Assembly: GCA_002840095.1 (NCBI GenBank)
Contig: PGZL01000001.1
Coordinates: 68,718 to 132,717, forward strand
Direction: 5' to 3'
Origin: Gammaproteobacteria bacterium HGW-Gammaproteobacteria-1
GTDB taxonomy: Bacteria; Pseudomonadota; Gammaproteobacteria; Thiohalomonadales; Thiohalomonadaceae
DNA: 64,000 nucleotides
Part shown: piece by piece, positions 57,743-64,000 of the stretch
Layout: the number at the start of each line of letters is the position of its first letter
Position numbering within the stretch: the stretch's first letter is position 1
Translations under genes and position numbers: made by a program
The notes under the pieces: model-generated
What the model was told of the DNA's origin: nothing
Database searches by the model: none
What the model saw: the letters and a program-made list of their open reading frames with translations, nothing else

Positions 57743-58315
57743 TTAAACAGACTGCTGCAGGAACGAGGCGATCGGTGAGATAAACTTGAAGTACTCACCG
57801 AGCGCCGCGGCGACCTCCACCGGGCGGAGCATGAAGGTTCCACCGAGGAAGAAGGCCAAAAACTTTTTGAACTCCCCTCCCCGCGCGTTCGGGTTGTGCG
57901 CAAGGGAGGGCATCATCATGATCGCCTTGATGATGCCGGCGAACCCGACGACAGCGAAAAAGTCGACGATGAGACGGGCCTGCAGGGCGGCGGCATTCTG
58001 GCTATCGAACTGGTCGGTACTGCGCCACATAGCGGGGCCGCTGCCGCCGCCGGGGTAACTGCCGCTCGAAACAAAGACCGACGACTGAACGTCGTTGACC
58101 GTAGCGCCGATCTTCAGCAGCAGCGCCGCAGCAAAAACGGTCATGGCGAGTTTGGCGGCGTGGTTGCGCTGGCTACTCTGGCCGGCACCGCGTGACCAGT
58201 CCCACATCAGGAAGAGCGACCACAGCCCAAGCACAATGCCGCCGAACACCGCCACGGCGGTCATCAGCTCGCCAAAGGCGTGGATCAGGGTCAGGAGCTT
58301 TCCGATGCCATCCAT
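57743..58315 (-). CDS. icmC: DotE/IcmC/TraR-like membrane protein, 190 aa
   Basis: ATG 58315. Four likely membrane segments: MTAVAVFGGIVLGLWSLFLM, AAKLAMTVFAAALLLKIGAT, LIVDFFAVVGFAGIIKAIMM and KKFLAFFLGGTFMLRPVEVA. The length and topology agree with IcmC (194 aa). It follows icmG and precedes icmD in the canonical order. It is an inner-membrane component of the type IVB apparatus. Confidence 0.8.
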   Translation of the reverse strand: MDGIGKLLTLIHAFGELMTAVAVFGGIVLGLWSLFLMWDWSRGAGQSSQRNHAAKLAMTVFAAALLLKIGATVNDVQSSVFVSSGSYPGGGSGPAMWRSTDQFDSQNAAALQARLIVDFFAVVGFAGIIKAIMMMPSLAHNPNARGGEFKKFLAFFLGGTFMLRPVEVAAALGEYFKFISPIASFLQQSV

Positions 58316-58330
58316 CGTGCGGTACCCGGT

Positions 58331-60406
58331 CTATTTGCAGCTCGCCGAACGGGTCGTCAACACACCGTGCTCGTGGTACAGGCAGCCGTGAGCCTCAATC
58401 CGGGTAACGCGGCCCAGGCCATCCAGTACCTGGCCGACGCTGACCACGCGCGTCTTGCCGTCGCTAGTGCGCACCACCGCTTTACCGGCCGCGGCGCCCA
58501 TCAGCTCGTAGGTGGCGGATGCGGTCTTCGGCACCGGACGCTTTTCAGCCGCTGGGCGGCGGGTTGCCTCGACGTGCTGTTGATTGCTGCGGCGGAGGTT
58601 CAGGAGGATCTCCTTCTGTTGCGCCTCCACGCTCTTCAGGCGCTCCAGCACCTTCGCCAGCTGGTCGTTGGGCAGGGGCTCGGTATTAAGGGCGCTGGCC
58701 ACCACCTGGCGCATCTCCTCCAAGGTGAGGGTGTCAGTCGCCTGTGCCGTCGGGGCGGTGGCCACCGCCTGCTGGGCCGAGTCCGCGGCTTGGGGGGTTA
58801 GATCGACTGAGCGCGACAACTCCACCGGAGCCGGGGTCGGCCCCGGCGGGTTTGCGTGGACAGGTGTTGCCGGCTCAGTCGAAACGGGCGTGGCCACCGG
58901 CGCACTCTCCAACGCGCTGACCGGGGTCGGCGCGAACAGGGGTGCGGGCTCGTTGGCGGCAGGTATGGGCTCGGGTACCACAGCCAAGTCGGCCGACGGC
59001 GCCGTACTCGGAGAAGGGGTGGACGGACCACTGGGTTCGGGAGCAAAGGCGGAGGTCTCGCTCATTGCAGTCGGTTGAGGGGGTTGCGCAGAGCGCGGGG
59101 CCGGACGATTCGGCGACAGGCCGCTGACGACGATGCTCCCCACCACCACCACCAGGACAGCGGCGACCACGAAGAAGATGACCGTCCCCATCTTGCTCGC
59201 GCCCTGCTTGCCCGCACCCTCCTCCTCGCCCGCATCCGCTTCAGCAAGAGGGGCGTCCAGAGAGAGGGTGTCGCCACCATTGATGGTGATGTCGTCTATT
59301 CCGTCCTCGATCACTTCGTCGGTCCCGGCCTCCTGGAACGCCGCCCCCTCATCCGCGAAGGCGTCGAAGCCTTCATCATCGCTTATGTGGAAATCGCCTG
59401 GGGCAGAGTCCTCTTCGTCTGGGCTCACCACCCCCTCGTCGGCATCTGCAGGCACGCCCTCTCCCCGGTACGGATTGAAGGCGGCGACGTCGACGTCCGG
59501 GATATCGTGCAATGAATCGGACAGGTTGGCGGCGTCTTCCTCGTCGGCTAGGCCGGTGGGCATCGGCGGAGGTTCGGCGAGCCTCGCAACATCGAGGTCA
59601 TCGTCGCCATGGTTGCGTAGGCCCATACGGGCTCCCGCGATAGCAAACTCCGGCGGCGCCCCTCCCTCATCACCATCGATCGCATCATCATCGCTACCCA
59701 TGCCAGGGGCGGGCAGATCCTCGTCATCGTCGTCTGTATCCGGGAATACGGGCAATTCGTCGTCGGCAGGCGCTTCGCTCGCGAACAGTGAAAAATCCGT
59801 CTGTTCGCCGGAGACGGACAGATCGTCGCTGAAATCGTCGATATCTGCCATCTCGGCCACGGCGGGGGCAAGGGCGGCGAGTCGACCGGCATCCACATCG
59901 ACCTGGTCGCCGACGTCAAGGCCGGGCAGCATGGTACCGGGCTCAGACAGCGCGTCCAGATCCTCGTCAGCCTCCATGGGAGGTAGTAGCTCAGCGTCGT
60001 CCAGTGGGGCATCAGCGGCCGGGGCGGCGCCTAGATCATCCGCTTCCTCATTTATGGAAGAGAGATCAGCCCCCTCCTCTCTCCAGGGCACATCCTCGAC
60101 TTCCGGCAATGAGCCAGCTTCACCGGCGATCGGTATCATCCCGACCGCGGCGCTGGCGTCGGCGTGGACCATGGAAACATCGTGCCCAGCTCCGGTAATG
60201 TCGGGCTCGCCATCAATCTCGGGCGCGGCATCCATGTCATTCCCTTCATCTATGACGACACCGTCCATGCCCACGGCATCGCTCTGCTCGTCCATTGCGG
60301 CCAGTTCCTCGTTGAGGTTGCCCAGGAAGCCAGCAAACTCAGCATCCAGGTCTACGGCCGTGCCGAGCGTGTCAGCAGCGCGCGGCGTCTCTTTATCAAG
60401 ACTCAT
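58331..60406 (-). CDS. icmG: DotF/IcmG/TraP-like protein with a very long acidic N-terminus, 691 aa
   Basis: ATG 60406 overlaps the dotG stop. Residues 1-400 are dominated by Asp and Glu (for example DEELPVFPDTDDDDEDLPAP) and would be disordered in the cytosol. A single membrane segment (GTVIFFVVAAVLVVVVGSIV) starts near residue 407. It is followed by a Pro/Ala-rich linker, a coiled coil (LAKVLERLKSVEAQQKEILL) and a small C-terminal domain (YELMGAAAGKAVVRTSDGKT) with two cysteines. The order of these parts is that of IcmG/DotF, but Legionella DotF has only about 269 residues. The acidic extension is the unusual part. Confidence 0.8.
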   Translation of the reverse strand: MSLDKETPRAADTLGTAVDLDAEFAGFLGNLNEELAAMDEQSDAVGMDGVVIDEGNDMDAAPEIDGEPDITGAGHDVSMVHADASAAVGMIPIAGEAGSLPEVEDVPWREEGADLSSINEEADDLGAAPAADAPLDDAELLPPMEADEDLDALSEPGTMLPGLDVGDQVDVDAGRLAALAPAVAEMADIDDFSDDLSVSGEQTDFSLFASEAPADDELPVFPDTDDDDEDLPAPGMGSDDDAIDGDEGGAPPEFAIAGARMGLRNHGDDDLDVARLAEPPPMPTGLADEEDAANLSDSLHDIPDVDVAAFNPYRGEGVPADADEGVVSPDEEDSAPGDFHISDDEGFDAFADEGAAFQEAGTDEVIEDGIDDITINGGDTLSLDAPLAEADAGEEEGAGKQGASKMGTVIFFVVAAVLVVVVGSIVVSGLSPNRPAPRSAQPPQPTAMSETSAFAPEPSGPSTPSPSTAPSADLAVVPEPIPAANEPAPLFAPTPVSALESAPVATPVSTEPATPVHANPPGPTPAPVELSRSVDLTPQAADSAQQAVATAPTAQATDTLTLEEMRQVVASALNTEPLPNDQLAKVLERLKSVEAQQKEILLNLRRSNQQHVEATRRPAAEKRPVPKTASATYELMGAAAGKAVVRTSDGKTRVVSVGQVLDGLGRVTRIEAHGCLYHEHGVLTTRSASCK

Positions 60407-61809
60407 AGATCGAACTCTCCGTTGAAGACCCCGTCGGGCAACCAGTCGACGGGTTGCGGTTCGCGAAACATGATGCCCACCATTGTCCCGCGCGGAATGC
60501 GGACGGTGGGGCGGCGCGTGGCCATCTCTTTGATCGGGTCCATCAGGATCTCGGTGCCATACCCCGCGCCGGCTTTCAGAATCTTTTCGTTGGTGGAGCT
60601 AGGCCGGGTTACCACCGAGCCAGTCGTCGTGCTGGTGGTGTCACCCTCGTTCAGGGTGAGTTCACGCGCGGCTTGCGTGACGCCATAGATGAAGGCCGCA
60701 CCCAAGCGGCTGAGCGTGTGGTTGTCCACCTCGCCGTCGAGGGCCGTGATGTTGGTGTTGGGGTCGACGAGCACCGCGTTGGCGGAGGTGTGCTTGTCGC
60801 CCCAAACGAGGTAGCGCGTCTCAGCGAGTACGCTGTCGCGCTGCACTTTTATGGTACCGGTCATGAGCGCGCCCTCGAGCGGGCCCAACGGGATAGTGAT
60901 GCGGATATCCGTGGTCTTATCGGAATTGATTTCGGTATCGATGACGCCTATCAGCATGCGTCCTGGCAGAAAACCTCGATACGGCTTGCCGGCGCCGTCG
61001 AGGGATGTTGCGCCGGCGGCGGCGACCACCAGCGGTGCGCCGGCGGGCGTGCCGTTCTGGGTGCCGCCCTGGGCGGGTTTCTTCGGCGGGAACAGCACAG
61101 CAGCACCGCTGCCGCTGGAGGTGCCGCCGGATTTCTCTCGTTCATTCTCCTTGTCGACCACGCGCTTGTACGCGTCAGCCAGCATTTTGATGTGGTCTTC
61201 GCGCGCCTTGGGGTCCGAGAACCGGCCGTCCGTCGTGCCCGCGGCGGACGAGCTGCTCCCTATCTTGCCGTCGGGATAGATGGCTTGCCCATTGTTGTCC
61301 TTGATGACCCGCCCATCCGGTGCGTAGATGTTGCCGGAGCCCACGACATAGCAGTTGCCTGCACCGGTGAGTATCCCCTTCCCTTCCGGCGTATCGCAGG
61401 AATTCGGATCGTCCTGACCCTGGTCCGGCAGCGGCGGTGGTGGTGGCTCAATGAGGCGACCGGCGCCTTGATCGGCGGGCGTGAGGTCCGGTCGGATAGA
61501 TGGCACGAAGGAACCTTTTTCTCCCTTGGTCTGCGCGAGGCGCGCAGCCTCTTCGGCCCTCTTCTCCTCAATGTACTGCGGGGTAACCTGTATCTCGCCC
61601 TGGGCGAGACCGGGGGTGATGGCGCCGCTGGCGCGCGACTTTCCGATGGGGGCGGGGCCGGCGGTAGTCGCCTCCTCGTCGTCGCCACCGCCGAGAGTCA
61701 TCCACGCCACCGTGCCGACGATAGCGGCTATCACGACGCCATAGGCTCCCAGGATGCGTTTATTCCGCGTCGGTAGGCGCTTGAAGGCCTTGCTGGTTTC
61801 ATCAAACAT
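60403..61809 (-). CDS. dotG: DotG/IcmE/TraO core protein (VirB10-like), 468 aa
   Basis: ATG 61809 overlaps the dotH stop (TGATG). A cytosolic N-terminus is followed by one membrane anchor (RILGAYGVVIAAIVGTVAWM). A short stretch reading GSGNIYAPDGRVIKDNNGQA is the remnant of the long repeat region of Legionella DotG. The VirB10-like C-terminal domain has GRMLIGVIDTEINSDKTTDI, then GALMTGTIKVQRDSVLAETR and SRLGAAFIYGVTQAARELTL. DotG spans both membranes and lines the channel. Legionella DotG has 1048 residues, mostly repeats, so this form is compact, as in IncI plasmids. Confidence 0.9.
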   Translation of the reverse strand: MFDETSKAFKRLPTRNKRILGAYGVVIAAIVGTVAWMTLGGGDDEEATTAGPAPIGKSRASGAITPGLAQGEIQVTPQYIEEKRAEEAARLAQTKGEKGSFVPSIRPDLTPADQGAGRLIEPPPPPLPDQGQDDPNSCDTPEGKGILTGAGNCYVVGSGNIYAPDGRVIKDNNGQAIYPDGKIGSSSSAAGTTDGRFSDPKAREDHIKMLADAYKRVVDKENEREKSGGTSSGSGAAVLFPPKKPAQGGTQNGTPAGAPLVVAAAGATSLDGAGKPYRGFLPGRMLIGVIDTEINSDKTTDIRITIPLGPLEGALMTGTIKVQRDSVLAETRYLVWGDKHTSANAVLVDPNTNITALDGEVDNHTLSRLGAAFIYGVTQAARELTLNEGDTTSTTTGSVVTRPSSTNEKILKAGAGYGTEILMDPIKEMATRRPTVRIPRGTMVGIMFREPQPVDWLPDGVFNGEFDL

Positions 61810-62804
61810 CAGCGAGTCCTCCGTCCAACCTGACCGAGTTCATTGACTTGATCGAGCACCAGGTGTACCGGCTTCTCGTTTCCATGCTCCGAGAACAGCA
61901 ACACAGGTACCGGCGAAAGGATTTCGTAAACCCGCACGCCGTTACCGGCCTGCAGCGGGGTTCCCTCGGGGGCCAACAGGGTCAGCCGAGTCCGCGCGAT
62001 GATTCGCCCCTTCCACCACCACGCCTGCACGGCATCCTCCATCACCGGAATGATCTGCGCCTCGGGGGGCGGGATGTTGTCGAGGAAGCGTGAGAGGTCA
62101 GGATCGTTAACCGTTGGCACGACCTCTCGGGCCTCGTCCGCGCGTAGCGCAAGACCTTTACGGGTTTCGGGTGCCAGCTGCTGGACGGAGAAAACCCGCA
62201 GGTAGTCCACCTCCTCGTCTCCGTTGACCAGGTGCAGTACCAGGGGGACGCTGACGCCCTCAAGGGCGATAGGGAGGTTGGTCGCGCGGTAGGCTTCGTT
62301 GGCGATAATCGACACGATGTTCGTGTCACGCATTTTCGCTTCATACGCCTTGTTGTTGCCGGCCTCGAGCAGCGCGGCGGGGAACGGCGCCCCCGTAGTG
62401 TCCTGGAACACTAGGGTAGTGGTAAATCCGACCCGGAGACGCAGGATAACGGGGGCCGTCATTTTGCCGGGATTGATAACCGTTGTTTCGATGACGGGAA
62501 TGACCGCGCGCAGCTCGCGGCGCTCGGCCTCCTTCCGTCGATCCTCCATCTCTCGCGCGCGCAGCACCTCGTCGTCGGGGAGGGGATTCTGTTGGCGAAG
62601 GGCCTCGTCATAGAGTTCCTGGGGAACGCGCGGCAACTCACGCGCGGCCGCCTCCGCTGTCTTGTCCCGCGGCACGGAAGTCAGCGGCATGGGCTTGGAG
62701 GCCGGTGTCGAGCTCGGCGCCGGCTTCGTCGTCGGCGTGGCTGGCTCCGCGGCCACGGCGGTCGAGATGAGGGCCGCAAGGGTGAAGGCAGTGATCGCGC
62801 GCAT
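61809..62804 (-). CDS. dotH: DotH/IcmK/TraN outer-membrane core protein (VirB9-like), 331 aa
   Basis: ATG 62804, three bases after the dotI stop. A signal peptide (ITAFTLAALISTAVAAEPAT) leads to a Pro/Thr-rich linker and then the DotH domain. VINPGKMTAPVILRLRVGFT followed by TTLVFQDTTGAPFPAALLEA is highly characteristic. DotH is the main outer-membrane ring protein of type IVB systems and needs DotC and DotD for insertion. Position and length fit. Confidence 0.9.
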   Translation of the reverse strand: MRAITAFTLAALISTAVAAEPATPTTKPAPSSTPASKPMPLTSVPRDKTAEAAARELPRVPQELYDEALRQQNPLPDDEVLRAREMEDRRKEAERRELRAVIPVIETTVINPGKMTAPVILRLRVGFTTTLVFQDTTGAPFPAALLEAGNNKAYEAKMRDTNIVSIIANEAYRATNLPIALEGVSVPLVLHLVNGDEEVDYLRVFSVQQLAPETRKGLALRADEAREVVPTVNDPDLSRFLDNIPPPEAQIIPVMEDAVQAWWWKGRIIARTRLTLLAPEGTPLQAGNGVRVYEILSPVPVLLFSEHGNEKPVHLVLDQVNELGQVGRRTR

Positions 62805-62807
62805 GAC

Positions 62808-63662
62808 TTACTCGACCACAAACTGGTGGACCGCGATCCCACTGCCGTCCTTGCTTTCAGTGGGAGGCACCCGCAGGGCGATGACGAAGATGTGTTGACG
62901 CTTCGAGGACTCCGCGGTACGGGGACCGACCCATCGGGTGGTGATGGGGATTTTGACCTTGTATGCCAGGCGGCCGTCTATCTCACCTGTGTCCAGGATG
63001 ACCGCCGCTTCCGGGGAGCTGGTCTCCATGAAGAGCTCCAGGTTCTTCACGTCTTCGAAGAGGCGCGCCGCTGTCAGTGCTCTTCGGTACCCGCCGGCGC
63101 CGGCCTCGGTGAAGTGGGCGTTCTCGCAATCTCGGACCACGCGATCCATGTTCGTGAACGAGAACGTGTAGCACTGGGTAACCACGCGTGTAGCCCACGA
63201 CAGCACCACCGACTTGCTGCTCATCGGCTTATTCAGGGGGATCAGCTCCATGATGGTGCCATCGGGGTTGGTGGCGAAGTACTTCGGCTCCGGCGGTGCC
63301 TGGGTACTGATGGCGGCGATAGACACGCCCAGAGCGACATTCACGGCGCAAAGCACCAGATTCAATATGATGGAGTAGCGTAGGGCGCTACGCGCGAGCC
63401 AATTGCGTAGACGATTGAAGACGATGGTGTATATGCCGTCGACCCCGGCTATATCCTGCCGATCCCCTCTCTCGGGTGCACTAGCCGCGCCCGGGGTCGG
63501 TGCACGGTTCTTGAGATCCTCGCCTGCGGTCTTTACGGCCTCAGTGGATCGCTTCAGCAGGGTGCGCGCCTGAGCGGCAGCTTTCTGCTGGGCGTGCTGG
63601 GCTTGGCCTTTCACGGCCGCTACTGTGGCGGCCGTTTTCTTTTGTTCGCTCATTTTGTCCAC
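62808..63662 (-). CDS. dotI: DotI/IcmL/TraM inner-membrane protein (VirB8-like), 284 aa
   Basis: Either GTG 63662 or the in-frame ATG 63653 starts this gene; neither has a clear ribosome binding site, and the promoter lies only 20-30 bases upstream. A membrane anchor (SIILNLVLCAVNVALGVSIA) near residue 100 is followed by YFATNPDGTIMELIPLNKPM, a hallmark of DotI/TraM, and a periplasmic VirB8-like domain. Residues 1-75 form an extra Ala/Lys-rich cytosolic extension absent from Legionella DotI (212 aa). It is the first gene of the icmLKEGCDJB operon. Confidence 0.9.
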   Translation of the reverse strand: MDKMSEQKKTAATVAAVKGQAQHAQQKAAAQARTLLKRSTEAVKTAGEDLKNRAPTPGAASAPERGDRQDIAGVDGIYTIVFNRLRNWLARSALRYSIILNLVLCAVNVALGVSIAAISTQAPPEPKYFATNPDGTIMELIPLNKPMSSKSVVLSWATRVVTQCYTFSFTNMDRVVRDCENAHFTEAGAGGYRRALTAARLFEDVKNLELFMETSSPEAAVILDTGEIDGRLAYKVKIPITTRWVGPRTAESSKRQHIFVIALRVPPTESKDGSGIAVHQFVVE

Positions 63663-63674
63663 GCAACGGCTTAC

Positions 63675-63716
63675 TGTCCGCGGACACTAATACACCCCTA
63701 CCCCGCCAAAAATCAA
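63675..63716 (-). promoter_or_regulatory. Promoter of the icmLKEGCDJB operon with an operator palindrome
   Basis: On the minus strand TTGATT (63716-63711) and TATTAG (63692-63687) are 18 bases apart. The perfect 12-bp palindrome TGTCCGCGGACA (63675-63686) lies directly after the -10, covering the expected transcription start. A repressor bound there would shut off the whole transfer operon. The start codon is 13-22 bases further on. Confidence 0.6.
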
Positions 63717-63751
63717 GGGTAAAATATATATCTTTAACCAATCGCCCCGCC

Positions 63752-64000
63752 CTAATCCTCGGGCACGCGCATCAATTCCAGTATTCCGTCCAGCTGGTCG
63801 AGCGACCCGTATTCAAGAATCAGCCGCCCTTTGCGGGTGGCCGGATCGTGCTCAATCGCGGCGGTGGTGCCGTAACGGCGGGTAATGCGCTGCTCCAGCC
63901 GGACGATGTTCGGATCCCGGCGGGGCGCGCCGGCGGGCGCCGTCGTCCCTGAGGCGTTCCCCGTGCGATGGTTTCGGATCGCCTCCTCCAGCTGCCGGAC
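63752..64000 (-). CDS. parB: ParB-family partition protein, C-terminal end (partial)
   Basis: The frame runs off the right edge; 82 residues are visible, ending in a TAG stop at 63752. The sequence DPNIVRLEQRITRRYGTTAA, then GRLILEYGSLDQLDGILELM, is the typical ParB C-terminal dimerisation domain. The preceding segment (LEEAIRNHRTGNASGTTAPA) is the usual flexible linker. ParB binds parS sites and works with ParA in segregation. It lies 90 bases upstream of the transfer operon, on the same strand, but the promoter between them makes the operon independent. Confidence 0.85.
   Translation of the reverse strand, partial: VRQLEEAIRNHRTGNASGTTAPAGAPRRDPNIVRLEQRITRRYGTTAAIEHDPATRKGRLILEYGSLDQLDGILELMRVPED

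Noticed and set aside
1-64000. CRISPR arrays, tRNA or rRNA genes, insertion sequences
   Set aside because: No regularly spaced direct repeats with unique spacers, no cloverleaf-like sequences and no transposase genes were seen. The 21-bp array at 51181 has no spacers and is not CRISPR-like.

Overview
The window is a 64-kb stretch of GC-rich proteobacterial DNA. It reads as part of a large conjugative plasmid, or an integrative element of the same type. I see no ribosomal RNA, tRNA, metabolic genes or insertion sequences. The genes serve conjugation, pilus assembly, partition, DNA processing and accessory or defence-like functions. The transfer machinery is type IVB (Dot/Icm, IncI-like), which points to a gamma- or betaproteobacterial host; the species cannot be named from the sequence.

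Layout. 1-5.4 kb: small accessory genes, mostly unrecognised, including two ankyrin-type proteins and a pair of related Cys-containing mini-proteins. 5.4-9.5 kb: a Zn-site protein, a possible Tus-family replication-terminus protein, an N6-methylase-like protein without a visible catalytic NPPY motif, and an AbiEi-like protein. 9.5-16.4 kb: eight tightly packed genes (phosphatase-like, two Cys-rich proteins, HerA/FtsK-type ATPase, a 641-residue multi-HTH protein, HAD nucleotidase, PD-(D/E)XK nuclease, SNF2 helicase). This is the best candidate here for an undescribed system. 16.6-25.6 kb: two small unknowns, a YqaJ/lambda-exonuclease-like nuclease with an unknown partner, and a 1709-residue strawberry-notch-type helicase. 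26.3-27.8 kb: a CHC2 zinc-finger primase-like protein. 27.8-33.4 kb: DotA on the minus strand, diverging from an IcmW-like protein, a small secreted protein and the DotL coupling protein. 34-36.8 kb: an HTH protein and a StbA/ParM-type partition gene pair. 36.8-49.9 kb: one minus-strand block of dotD-dotC-dotB-icmT running directly into a thin-pilus cluster (pilL-like, pilN, O, P, Q, R, S, V, a secreted protein, pilT-type transglycosylase). 50.0-51.05 kb: a tyrosine recombinase. 51.05-52.15 kb: a non-coding region with six 21-bp repeats and a long imperfect inverted repeat. 52.1-63.7 kb: a minus-strand operon in the order icmL-K-E-G-C-D-J, two unknown genes, icmB, as in Legionella apart from the insertion. 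63.75-64 kb: the C-terminal end of a ParB gene.

How it works together. DotC, DotD, DotH, DotG and DotF would form the envelope core. DotI, DotE, DotP, DotA and IcmT are inner-membrane parts, and DotB, DotO, DotN, DotL and the IcmW-like protein form the cytoplasmic ATPase and coupling layer. The pil genes would supply a type IV pilus for mating in liquid. No relaxase, replication initiator, DotM, PilM or prepilin peptidase is visible, so these are presumably outside the window. StbA/StbB and ParB indicate active segregation. Start codons were chosen from Shine-Dalgarno spacing and stop/start overlaps. Family assignments rest on motifs and gene order read by eye, not on database searches.
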